A DNA stretch of 13,455 nucleotides, from contig JBJKSH010000160.1 of NCBI GenBank assembly GCA_046704255.1, positions 1-13,455 on the forward strand, given 5' to 3'. Shown here piece after piece: positions 1 through 7,241 of the stretch. Every line of letters starts with the position of its first letter. The first letter of the stretch is position 1. Under the pieces are notes generated by a model. It made no database searches and was not told where the DNA came from. It saw only the letters and a list, made by a program, of their open reading frames with translations. Position numbers and translations under genes: made by a program. Source of the DNA: FEN-1297 sp046704255. Its GTDB lineage: Bacteria > Bacteroidota > Ignavibacteria > Ignavibacteriales > Ignavibacteriaceae.

Positions 1-2057
1 GTTGTTCCATCAACAATTTCAATTTTCATCCTTCTTTTCAAATTAGAATCAAACGCACCAATGAATTCACCAAGCGTATAAAATGAATCTGCTTTTCTAG
101 GTAATTTGCAGCCATATAATAAAGCCAATCTATCAAGGATTAGCTCTAAAAATATTCCAGACTTTGCAGCAATTATTTGTTTATCAAATGGTTCGGCTGC
201 AAGAAGTTCTCGTAGCTCATCAATATAAAGTTTTGTTTTTGTATGGCGGATACCACGATCTATTGTCCAGCGAAGTAATTCTACTAATTGAATATTTCCA
301 TTTCCATATCGATACTTATCGCGCCAAACTTGATAGTGAGTTGTAATAATAGTGTGTTGAAAGTGCTGCATTTCATTTTCCAGCATTCTCATAAATCTAC
401 TAAGGTGTACTTGGTCAGCAGAAGTGATTACATCATCAAAAATCATTATTGTATCATCATTTCTGAACTTTTTTGTAAGTGCGATGAATATACAAATGCC
501 AAGAGTATCTAAATGCGATTCACTATAATAAGCCTGCGGTTGAACATTTGCAGTACCTTCAAATGAAGATTTTAATTCTATGGATGCGCGCCGACCTTCT
601 TCGGGAGAAAGAGTAACATGACCCAAATTTTCATTAGGGTGAATTTCTAAATACATCCTATCAATATCATTTGAGATTGAATCTAGAACTTGTTTTATAT
701 ATAATTTTCTTTCATCAACAAATGTATTATATAGCGCGGTTATCCTTTGCTTCATTAATTCTAGTTTAGCGGCATTATTCCTTTTTTCTTCAATTGTATG
801 GACATGATTTGAAATTGCATTGAGGTTAATTGAAGTCTTTTCCGTTTCAGATTTATGAGACAAAAGTTGCTGCTCGACTAATTGAAAGGAATCAAATAAT
901 TTAGATGACAAATCGATTTTTATACTTTCCGGAACATCATTATTATTTAAGTTAGTGTAATCGTCTAAGTTAAAATTTTGTGTCTCCAATTCTTGGGGAA
1001 TAAAGGCTAAAAGTGTATTATAAAGTGATAAAGTTTGATTAATAAGTTGGGGCTTTGCTTGATTTAATTTTGAATTCTCAACCCCCAACCTTTGCTGAGT
1101 CTCCAACAATCTATCTTTCAAGGTTATAAACTGATTTTTGGTATTCAATCGATTATTTACTCTATTTAACAATGCCTCTCTTTCAACATTTTGTTCACAA
1201 ACAGGACAAACATTTAATACTGCGGTTTTTTCAATATAGCTCTTGGATGTTCTTAGTACGTCTATTAGTTCATTGAGGTTATCTTCATTTTGGGAAGCAA
1301 GAAGATTAAATTCATTATCTAGAGAATGCAGCTCTGCTTGAATAGAACTAAAAGAAGAAGCTATCCTCACATAATTATCTTTTTGAGTTTTTAATCTGCT
1401 AAAGGTGCTTAGTATTTGGGAGTAATTATTTATTTCAGTTTGTAATTCTTCAGAACTTCTCGAAATTTTTTGTTGAGCCCATGCCATGTAATTTGTGCCG
1501 GGACTACCTTCTAAATTCCAAAGTTTATGTAATGCTTCTTCAGCATCCGTGATGGCTCTAGCTGAATTATCAAATTCTTTTTCATAGTCTACTTTTAATA
1601 GATTGATAAAATTCTCTATTTTTTCACATTGGGGGGTATCAATAAATGATTTAATTGCCTCATATCTTGAAGCTGGTTGTTTTGTAATAAAATCTAAAAT
1701 CTTTTCTTTCCTTAAAATTGATACTTTAGGGATATTAGGATTTCCCGTAGTTGTCGGAAGATATCTGTTTCCAAGGATTGAATTCCATTCTTGACCATTG
1801 TAGGTGAGTTTAACATTACAATCTCTTTGATTCCTACGAAGATTAATTAAGTACTTAGATTTAGGATTAGAAATACTTTTTTCTTCTAAAGAACCAGCAT
1901 TTTTATTGCATATTACATCAAAAGCATCAGCGATAGAAGATTTACCGGTACCATTTTCACCGTAAATAACCGTAATGTTATTCCCGCTGAAATCAACAGT
2001 AGTTTCATTAGTAGAGCCTTTAAAAGAGGCTATTTTGATTGATTGTAATTTACTCAT
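1..2057 (-). CDS. SMC/Rad50-like AAA (ABC-class) ATPase with CPVC hook, 3' end outside window
   Basis: An uninterrupted frame of at least 685 codons runs from ATG at 2057 off the left edge. The N-terminus has a Walker A motif, GENGTGKSS (residues 33-41). Gln/Asn/Glu-rich helical, coiled-coil-like sequence follows on both sides of a single CPVC (Cys284, Cys287), placed like the zinc hook of Rad50. The C-terminal lobe has a degenerate ABC signature, YYSESHLDTLG (from about residue 510), a Walker B strand IMIFDD (537-542) and an H-loop TTH (His574). About 110 more visible residues follow the H-loop. Such ATPases couple nucleotide-driven dimerisation to DNA or RNA processing, and many occur in phage-defence loci. 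A GAGG ribosome site 6 nt upstream lies inside the preceding small gene, and ATGAGTAA overlaps that gene's stop by 8 nt, so the two are probably translationally coupled. It resembles RloC in layout, but I see no clear nuclease triad in the visible part. ATPase class is certain; the role is inferred. Confidence 0.9.
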   Translation of the reverse strand, partial: MSKLQSIKIASFKGSTNETTVDFSGNNITVIYGENGTGKSSIADAFDVICNKNAGSLEEKSISNPKSKYLINLRRNQRDCNVKLTYNGQEWNSILGNRYLPTTTGNPNIPKVSILRKEKILDFITKQPASRYEAIKSFIDTPQCEKIENFINLLKVDYEKEFDNSARAITDAEEALHKLWNLEGSPGTNYMAWAQQKISRSSEELQTEINNYSQILSTFSRLKTQKDNYVRIASSFSSIQAELHSLDNEFNLLASQNEDNLNELIDVLRTSKSYIEKTAVLNVCPVCEQNVEREALLNRVNNRLNTKNQFITLKDRLLETQQRLGVENSKLNQAKPQLINQTLSLYNTLLAFIPQELETQNFNLDDYTNLNNNDVPESIKIDLSSKLFDSFQLVEQQLLSHKSETEKTSINLNAISNHVHTIEEKRNNAAKLELMKQRITALYNTFVDERKLYIKQVLDSISNDIDRMYLEIHPNENLGHVTLSPEEGRRASIELKSSFEGTANVQPQAYYSESHLDTLGICIFIALTKKFRNDDTIMIFDDVITSADQVHLSRFMRMLENEMQHFQHTIITTHYQVWRDKYRYGNGNIQLVELLRWTIDRGIRHTKTKLYIDELRELLAAEPFDKQIIAAKSGIFLELILDRLALLYGCKLPRKADSFYTLGEFIGAFDSNLKRRMKIEIVDGT

Positions 2058-2253
2058 TGTCAACCTCATTGACTGGTGGATTGAGTTCGGTTTCAACCTT
2101 ATTTTCAATGTAGAGATTTATATCTTCCTTTGTTAGAGACTTATCATTTAATCTCGTTTTGAATCTTTCAAAGTCTTCGTTGCTCATTAAATTTTGCTGC
2201 TGAACTTTTTGAAATATTCTTTCTGAAAGAATTTGATCTTGTGTTCTACACAT
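2050..2253 (-). CDS. Small acidic protein of unknown function, coupled to the hook ATPase
   Basis: This is a 67-residue product that I do not recognise. It is polar and probably helical (NEDFERFKTRL, SLTKEDINLYIENKV), has an acidic tail (NEVDNE), and has no signal peptide or membrane segment. An AGAGG ribosome site (2261-2265) lies 7 nt before the ATG at 2253. The stop overlaps the start of the ATPase as ATGAGTAA, and the gene starts only 4 nt after the stop of the dinD C-terminal fragment. Both the ribosome site and the overlap support a real gene. A second Met at residue 23 (MSNEDF) is an alternative start but has no better ribosome site. Tight coupling suggests a partner or regulator of the ATPase; that is inference. 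Confidence 0.6.
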   Translation of the reverse strand: MCRTQDQILSERIFQKVQQQNLMSNEDFERFKTRLNDKSLTKEDINLYIENKVETELNPPVNEVDNE

Positions 2254-2257
2254 AAAT

Positions 2258-2455
2258 TTACCTCTTTGTTTTCTTTTCCTTTTTTACTTCCTTTAACAAT
2301 TTCTTCTCATCGCCTTTAAGACGTCTTTCAACTTTCTTGACGTCTTCGGCGGGCGGGAGATTTTCCGGCTGCACGCCGCGTTCTTTTAATATTTTCCTTA
2401 CTGCTAAATTATTTTTTTCGCTTATAAAGGAATTTTGATATAGCGTTTTAAGCAT
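2258..2455 (-). pseudogene. dinD: C-terminal fragment of DNA damage-inducible protein D (DinD)
   Basis: The 65-residue reading frame carries the C-terminal signature of the DinD family: NNLAVRKILKERG, then ENLPPAEDVKKVERRL, then a Lys-rich end (EKKLLKEVKKEKKTKR). Full-length DinD proteins are about 275-290 residues, so this is only the last fifth or so. The residues before about position 12 (MLKTLYQNS) do not look like DinD, and an in-frame TAG lies two codons upstream of the ATG, so the fragment cannot join an upstream frame. It is in a different frame from the N-terminal fragment. A weak AGGA precedes the ATG, so some translation is possible and could keep the downstream small gene and ATPase translated. 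The family assignment is from memory of the motif; fragment status follows from length and from the separate N-terminal half. Confidence 0.75.
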
Positions 2456-2504
2456 AATTTCCTACCAAAATACTAACTGTATTAAACATTACTAAATAAT
2501 ACTA

Positions 2505-2533
2505 TTGACTTTTAATATACATAAATCTATTAT
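2505..2533 (+). promoter_or_regulatory. Sigma70-like promoter candidate
   Basis: TTGACT (2505-2510) is followed, after exactly 17 nt, by TATTAT (2528-2533): five of six -35 matches and five of six -10 matches to the standard consensus with ideal spacing. It faces a strong terminator 38 nt downstream with no coding sequence between. The surroundings are very AT-rich, where chance matches are common, and FCB-group sigma factors may prefer other motifs, so this is a candidate only. Confidence 0.3.
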
Positions 2534-2539
2534 TGTACC

Positions 2540-2605
2540 ATCTCATTAACCACGTGTTAAAGGAGTTACGGAGCCGCTCAAGTTGATTGAGCGGCTCTTG
2601 TTTTT
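2540..2605 (+). ncRNA. Candidate short RNA (about 66 nt) from promoter to terminator
   Basis: If the promoter-like pair at 2505-2533 is used, transcription would start near 2540 and end in the T-run at 2601-2605. The predicted RNA would hold a 5' stem TTAAC-CACGT-GTTAA (2546-2560), an exposed purine run AAAGGAG (2559-2565) resembling a ribosome-binding sequence, and the 11-bp terminator stem. This layout (5' stem, single-stranded purine patch, intrinsic terminator) resembles a small regulatory RNA. No RNA family is recognised, and expression is unproven. Confidence 0.25.
2571..2605 (+). terminator. Rho-independent terminator-like hairpin with T-run
   Basis: GAGCCGCTCAA (2571-2581) pairs perfectly with TTGAGCGGCTC (2587-2597) around a 5-nt loop. 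TTGTTTTT follows, ending at 2605. The T-run is on the plus side, so it would end plus-strand transcription. On the minus strand the hairpin is followed by CGTAACTCC, which is not a terminator tail, though the stem could still slow or process the helicase-to-ATPase transcript. There is no plus-strand gene upstream of it in the window. Confidence 0.6.
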
Positions 2606-2750
2606 AAATACAACTCATATTCTTTTATTCTTTTTCTTTTCTCATGTTCATATTCCAAAACAAATGCCGTCCAGGAAGAATATAATCCTTTCTAATATCC
2701 AAAATCGCAATAGATGTTAAATTCTTCTCTCATAAAACAATCCTTTTTAC

Positions 2751-3095
2751 TCAATTTACCAATTTGTTGACTTTAACAAAATGGTTAGGAATTGACCCGG
2801 CTTTTTGCGCGACGAGATAACATGCGTATCTTGTGAGGGCTATGTCGAGAATGGTTTTAGCCGCTCCTTTAGGTATCGGTATCGTTTTGCTGATATCAGC
2901 AAAATGATCGGATACCGTTTCACCGGCGTTAACACAAGCAGCCTTAGCTTTGTCAATAGCATTTTCAAAATTACGCCACTGAGTATAATTAAATATTTCT
3001 TGTAGTTCTCTTGCGCTCCAACATTCAACACCTTCTAATAAATAACAAGCGTGTTCAAATTTTCCAAACAGTTCGGCGATGAGTTCTTTTTTCAT
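2751..3095 (-). pseudogene. dinD: N-terminal fragment of DNA damage-inducible protein D (DinD)
   Basis: From the ATG at 3095 this frame gives 114 residues. MKKELIAELFGKFEHACYLL, ECWSARELQEIFNYTQWRNF, a KAKAACVNAGETVSDHFADI block and ALTRYACYLVAQ are the N-terminal half of the DinD family, whose E. coli member is SOS-induced. After LVAQ the sequence turns into an unrelated tail (KAGSIPNHFVKV...) and stops, so the remaining half of the protein is missing here; the C-terminal signature reappears at 2258-2455. I chose the start at 3095 over an ATG at 3107 because it overlaps the helicase stop as ATGA and has GGAG 9 nt upstream. In other bacteria DinD-type genes often sit inside restriction-modification loci, which fits the helicase upstream. 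The truncated product could still be made, but the family fold is incomplete. Confidence 0.75.
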
Positions 3096-5965
3096 ACGAG
3101 TCTCCATTTAATTATGAAAAGCCTATTTACAAATAAATTTTGTTTTAGCCTTTTTTCGATTTCGGAAATAAGATCTTCTTTTCTTTGGTCGACCTCATCT
3201 TGAGATTTAAATAACTCAAGGCGTAGTTCATTTCTTTTTTTCTCAAACTCTTTAATTTGCCGCTGAGCTTTCACCTTTTCTTCCAGGTTAAGAATCTTTT
3301 TTGATTCAGTCTTGCGCGATTTAATTTCTTTATCGAGTTCTTTTAATTCAATCTCAAGGCTGTTCTTTTTGTCCTCCGCCCAATTATCGAGCTTGGTAAT
3401 TTCCAGATCAAAAAACTCTGAGTTACGTTCGGTATTATTATTTAAGACTGCGGCTTGATTCTTTTCTTTGATAGAATCCAAGTGTTTAAGTATTTCATCT
3501 GAAGGCTGTGCAAAGGGATCATTTACTTCTGCCGGCAATGAAAACAAACGCATGCAATATTCCGGTTCTAATTCAACACCAGCGTCTGTGAATGCAGAAA
3601 ACAACAAAAGATCCTCGGTTTCAAAAGATGTAATTGTAAGAAGCGAGAGGGACAACCAGCCGGAGCTGCCACATAAAGGTTCTAAGATAGAAATTTTGAT
3701 ATTAGTTGAGGTATAATCAAAAATCAGTTCGGAAGTTTCCGTTGAATAAGCTTTACATTTCTGGATTATCTGCTGGGCAAGAGGGTGACCAATGCGGTAT
3801 GTATTTGCATCGTTAATATTCTTTCCAATTTTATAAGGACCAGGATGAATATGTTCTTCCGGGAAAGGATTATTTGTAAGGTAAAACGAACCTTCCGTAT
3901 GATCGAATTCAGCATAAGGTTCAAGGAAATATTTTGTAAGCTGCCATAACCAGCTCTCATATTTGTTAAGATAAAATTTACTCTCTTCCAAATTCATTCT
4001 TAGCTTTTCGTGAACTTCTTCATCAAAGTTTTCGAGAAGCTTAGATCTTGTATTACGGAGATTCTCATCTATTTCAGTTTCCATTTCCTTTTGAAGTTCA
4101 TCGAAGGCGCTTTGTATTTCATCTTCGGTGCGGCAGTTTTGATAAATAGCAGCAATACGCTTTTCGAAATCGACACCGGATTCAATTGTTCCTAAAACTT
4201 CATCACTTGCACCAAAGACACCGCTGAATAATCTAAATTTATCAGAAAGAAGTTGAAAGACTCTTTGATCGGCAGCGTTTCTACGATTAAGAAAATTAAC
4301 AACTACAACATCATACTTTTGACCGTAACGGTGGCATCTGCCGATTCTTTGTTCGATACGCTGAGGATTCCAGGGTAAATCGTAATTGACTACGAGAGAA
4401 CAAAACTGCAGGTTTATTCCCTCTGCAGCAGCTTCGGTTGCAATCATTATTTCCGCATTATCCCGGAAGTATTCGACAATGGCTTCCCGGGTATCGGCAG
4501 TACGTGAGCCGGTAACTTTATCAGTGCCGTTGTACTTATCAAACCATGTTTGATAAATACTTCTTGAATCCGGATCGTTATTAGAACCGTTGAAGAGAAC
4601 AACTTTACTTTTATAATTTGAATTTTCTAAAAGCTCTTTTAAGTATCTTTGAGTGCGTGTTGATTCCGTGAAAATTACAGCTTTGCGTTTACCTCCTTTT
4701 AATTCAGTCTCATGAAAGCCATGTTCTAACGCGATTAATAAAGCTTCGCCTTTGGAATTCTTTTCAATTGAATTTGCAAGAGAGAAGAATTCTTTAAGCT
4801 GCTGGATTTCTTGCTTGACCTCTTTTATCTCGTCTTCAGTTAAGCGGTGTTCCGGTTGATTGTCAGCCTCATCTTCTTCGGACCATTCATCTTGTTGTTC
4901 TTCTAGAGATTCATATTCTTGTAATAGCTGCTCATCAAACAATTCCGGTTGATTGTACTGTTCAACTTTTTGTTCAAGCTTATTTTTAAGTGATTCAAGT
5001 GTACCGGCGATGGCATAAGTTGACGATGCAAGAAGCTTTCTCAGGATAAGAGTCATTAACTGTCTTTGACTTGCAGGCAAGGCATACAAATTTTGTCTTT
5101 GCAGATATTCGGAGACTAAATTATAAAGCTGATGCTCTTCTTCAGACGGAATAAACTCTTGAGTAATTGGAATTCTATTTGTGTATTTGACATAACCGTC
5201 AACCTGACGGCGTAATGTTCGCTGGCATACAGGCTGTAACCTTGTTTTTAGCTCATCATAATTATCTGTTTCAACTAATCTAAGAAATTGGCTCTTGAAG
5301 CTTTTAATATCACCGAAAGTATATTCATCAATGATGCTAACAAGACCGAATAATTCAAGCAGAGAATTTTGCAGCGGCGTAGCAGTTAAAAGTATCTTTG
5401 GAGAATTTGCAATTGATGCCTTAATAGAATTTGCAATTTTGTTTTGCGGCTTATAAACATTTCTGAGCCGATGGGCTTCGTCAACGACAACCAAATCCCA
5501 ATTAACCTGTTGAATATATGCCTCTTTGTTACGAGCAAAATGATATGAACAAATAATAATTTCGTTTTGCAGGAATGGATTTAAGTTTCTCTTTTTAATT
5601 TGCTCATTGAATGATTTTGTTTCCAATATAACGGAAGATAAAAAGAATTTATCGCTAAGTTCTTGATACCATTGCTTTCTCAAATTTGATGGGACTATGA
5701 TTAGTATTTTTCTTTTACGCTCGGCCCACTTTTGAGCAATAACTAAACCGGCTTCGATAGTTTTACCAAGTCCGACTTCATCAGCTAGAATAGCACCGGT
5801 AGAAAGAGGAGAACGGAATGCAAAGAGTGCTGCTTCCACCTGGTGAGGGTTTAGATCTACTTGTGCATCGAGAAGTGTGGCGGCAAATTTTTGAATATTG
5901 TCTGAAGAATTACGTTTGGTCAGTTCATAAGCGAAATACTTTGCATGATAAGGTGTAATGTTCAT
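3092..5965 (-). CDS. SNF2/RapA-type superfamily 2 helicase, defence-associated type
   Basis: The 957-residue product is an ATP-driven double-stranded DNA translocase. In order: motif I DEVGLGKT (62-69), motif Ia (about 90-100), motif II DEAH (162-165), motif III TATPLQNS (194-201), a second RecA lobe with motif V ATEAAAEGINLQ (509-520) and motif VI QRIEQRIGRCHRYGQ (535-549). A Glu/Asp/Gln-rich insert (about 345-395) lies between the lobes, and a long charged coiled coil (about 840-945) precedes the conserved-looking end (LFVNRLFIIKWRLV). All motifs are intact and the length is normal for this stand-alone family, which commonly occurs in restriction and defence loci. The ATG at 5965 is the first after an in-frame TAA; I see no good ribosome site. 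Its TGA overlaps dinD as ATGA. DISARM DrmD is a relative, but no DISARM partner genes are in view. Helicase identity is very sure; the defence role is inferred from context. Confidence 0.93.
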   Translation of the reverse strand: MNITPYHAKYFAYELTKRNSSDNIQKFAATLLDAQVDLNPHQVEAALFAFRSPLSTGAILADEVGLGKTIEAGLVIAQKWAERKRKILIIVPSNLRKQWYQELSDKFFLSSVILETKSFNEQIKKRNLNPFLQNEIIICSYHFARNKEAYIQQVNWDLVVVDEAHRLRNVYKPQNKIANSIKASIANSPKILLTATPLQNSLLELFGLVSIIDEYTFGDIKSFKSQFLRLVETDNYDELKTRLQPVCQRTLRRQVDGYVKYTNRIPITQEFIPSEEEHQLYNLVSEYLQRQNLYALPASQRQLMTLILRKLLASSTYAIAGTLESLKNKLEQKVEQYNQPELFDEQLLQEYESLEEQQDEWSEEDEADNQPEHRLTEDEIKEVKQEIQQLKEFFSLANSIEKNSKGEALLIALEHGFHETELKGGKRKAVIFTESTRTQRYLKELLENSNYKSKVVLFNGSNNDPDSRSIYQTWFDKYNGTDKVTGSRTADTREAIVEYFRDNAEIMIATEAAAEGINLQFCSLVVNYDLPWNPQRIEQRIGRCHRYGQKYDVVVVNFLNRRNAADQRVFQLLSDKFRLFSGVFGASDEVLGTIESGVDFEKRIAAIYQNCRTEDEIQSAFDELQKEMETEIDENLRNTRSKLLENFDEEVHEKLRMNLEESKFYLNKYESWLWQLTKYFLEPYAEFDHTEGSFYLTNNPFPEEHIHPGPYKIGKNINDANTYRIGHPLAQQIIQKCKAYSTETSELIFDYTSTNIKISILEPLCGSSGWLSLSLLTITSFETEDLLLFSAFTDAGVELEPEYCMRLFSLPAEVNDPFAQPSDEILKHLDSIKEKNQAAVLNNNTERNSEFFDLEITKLDNWAEDKKNSLEIELKELDKEIKSRKTESKKILNLEEKVKAQRQIKEFEKKRNELRLELFKSQDEVDQRKEDLISEIEKRLKQNLFVNRLFIIKWRLV

Positions 5966-6296
5966 GCCGGTATGACTCGTTGAAATTTAGGATTATTATT
6001 AATGAGCATATTGAACTGTATCCCCTTTCGAAAATCAAATATTTGCAAAGTAATTGCTTTTCATGAAGTTATATTAAGAAAATTTTACAAGATGTGAAAC
6101 ATTTTACTAAAAAATCTGTTATAAAAATAATAGCAATAATTAGCAATTAAGACTCAAAGTTTTTAAAACAATCTACTCTTTAAATTTTCCCAGGCATAAT
6201 AGCAGTTGTAATTTATTTCCGGGCGGATTAGGCCAGAGGCTCACAGGTAAGCTGGCTACGTAACTGTAGAATCGATTATAACAATTTATTAATATA
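5966..6296. other. AT-rich intergenic stretch between abiEii remnant and helicase
   Basis: I see no gene in these 331 bp. It must hold the promoter of the helicase unit if that is not read through from the AbiE genes, but I find no convincing -35/-10 pair. Two tandem near-identical 10-mers, TAGCAATAAT and TAGCAATTAA, lie at 6131-6150. At 6220-6265 a GC-richer patch has a weak GCCAG/CTGGC stem with a 16-nt loop; I checked it for tRNA features and found none. Confidence 0.5.
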
Positions 6297-7241
6297 TCAT
6301 TCCCAAATAAATATTTTAGGATCCAATTTTAAATTATCATCCCGGAATACCGGTTCGATGAATGATTCCAACCTTTCAATTACTCTTTCAAATTCACTAT
6401 CTGATTTTAATTTGCGTTGATTTAAAAAAACAGACCACATTGATTGCTTTGCTTTATCTTTTTTGAAATCAGAACTAAATAATGCATACCTGTCGCTTAA
6501 ATCGGTTTTTCTGTTTTTAAATGTTATAGTAATTGCTTCTTTTAGTTTTTCCGATTCGAATTGCTGCCTTTCTGCAAAATGCAGAATGTCAAAGAAATCT
6601 TTCATTCTGCTGGTTGAGAAGCCGCGGAAAACTATTGCTTCAAACTTTTCAGCAATTGCAGATTCAATTGAATATGCTAATAATTTGGGTGACGGAAAGT
6701 CAAGAAGCACCGGGTAATTAATTTTAATTGGTCCGGCAAAAATAGAATCGCCAAAGCCGATATCAATTTGTATTCTATCCCTGGTTTTTTATAGGAACGT
6801 ATTAAACTTAATTCTTATTCCGTGATAATCCTGTTCTTCGACTATTTCTTCTGCTTCAATATTATCATTATCGAAAGTAAGTCCGTTATCAGATTTAATT
6901 TTTAAAATATTTTTGAAGATATTCTTCAAAACATCTTTATCATTCTCAACGGAAGTTCCTAAAAAATCTATATCCTTTGTCGATCTGTATTTGCTTATAT
7001 CGAAAGCTATAAACGGCAGCGCACCTTTGAGAATAAATTATTTTGCATAAGCCGATTTCGATAACCTGTATAAGAATCTTTCCTGAACATATAGCCTAAA
7101 CACACCCTGAAAATCTTTTCCATTATCCCTGGCATAATTAAACAGCCGTGCTTTAACGGAAGCTGCAAGATTTTTTACTTTCCCGCTTGGCGGGATTTCC
7201 CCGGCCGGCCGGGGCAGGCTATTTCTCTCAACTTTTGCCAT
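6297..7241 (-). pseudogene. abiEii: AbiEii nucleotidyltransferase toxin with two in-frame stop codons
   Basis: One unshifted frame of 314 codons from ATG 7241 to TGA 6297 matches the AbiEii/AbiGii toxin family (usual length about 300) but contains TAA at 7038-7040 (codon 68) and TAA at 6789-6791 (codon 151). Family landmarks are intact around the stops: the N-terminal RLFNYARDN and QERFLYRLS, the KGA...RSTKDIDFLG nucleotidyltransferase motif (codons 72-95, with the Asp-x-Asp pair 90/92), RIQIDIGFGD (156-165), and AEKFEAIVFRG followed by RMKDFFDI. AbiEii toxins transfer nucleotides and arrest growth or abort phage infection. The start overlaps the AbiEi stop by 1 nt (TAATG), the usual coupled order. 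Residues about 8-20 are an extra Pro/Gly-rich patch encoded by a GC-rich palindromic insert. The stops should remove activity unless they are read through; no frameshift is needed, so decay looks recent. Confidence 0.88.
7182..7219. repeat. GC-rich palindromic insert inside abiEii
   Basis: Within AT-rich coding sequence, CCCGC-TTG-GCGGG (7182-7194) is followed by the perfect 16-nt palindrome CCCCGGCCGGCCGGGG (7199-7214) and GCAGG. On the minus strand it encodes a patch reading LPRPAGEIPPSG that I do not expect in AbiEii, while the reading frame is kept on both sides. The base composition and the double palindrome suggest a mobile palindromic element inserted in frame, similar in principle to Rickettsia palindromic elements. 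Exact ends are uncertain because no target duplication is obvious. Confidence 0.55.

Larger units (their letters stand above)
2456..2750. other. Non-coding stretch that replaces the middle of dinD
   Basis: About 295 bp separate the two dinD fragments, roughly the length of the missing middle of the gene, but none of the three minus frames shows recognisable DinD sequence. Reading minus, one frame from ATG 2733 (AAGGA 8 nt before it) gives MREEFNIYCDFGY, a TAG, then about 38 more open codons ending at a TGA near the hairpin. Another frame gives about 34 open codons including SIAILDIRKDYILPGRHLFW, which looks protein-like and may be a remnant of an unidentified gene. The plus strand carries a promoter-like pair (2505-2533) and a strong terminator-like hairpin (2571-2605). 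No terminal repeats of an insertion sequence are evident. Confidence 0.55.

Noticed and set aside
1..2057. Calling the left-edge ATPase RloC (anticodon nuclease).
   Set aside because: The Rad50-like layout fits, but I see no clear Arg-x3-Glu...His nuclease triad in the visible C-terminal part, and the end is outside the window.
2546..2597. An integron attC-like or insertion-sequence end in the dinD gap.
   Set aside because: TTAAC/GTTAA arms do not match the R'/R'' core of attC, and no transposase or paired terminal repeats are present.
3092..5965. Calling the helicase DISARM DrmD.
   Set aside because: SNF2 class agrees, but no DISARM methyltransferase or other Drm partner gene is in view.
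6220..6270. A GC-richer patch between abiEii and the helicase that might be a tRNA or other structured RNA.
   Set aside because: No cloverleaf, no T-loop consensus and only a 5-bp stem with a 16-nt loop.
6463..6721. Plus-strand open frames opposite abiEii, and similar plus-strand frames opposite the helicase, kinase and T9SS gene.
   Set aside because: They lie wholly inside well-supported minus-strand genes, have no family features and no convincing ribosome sites.
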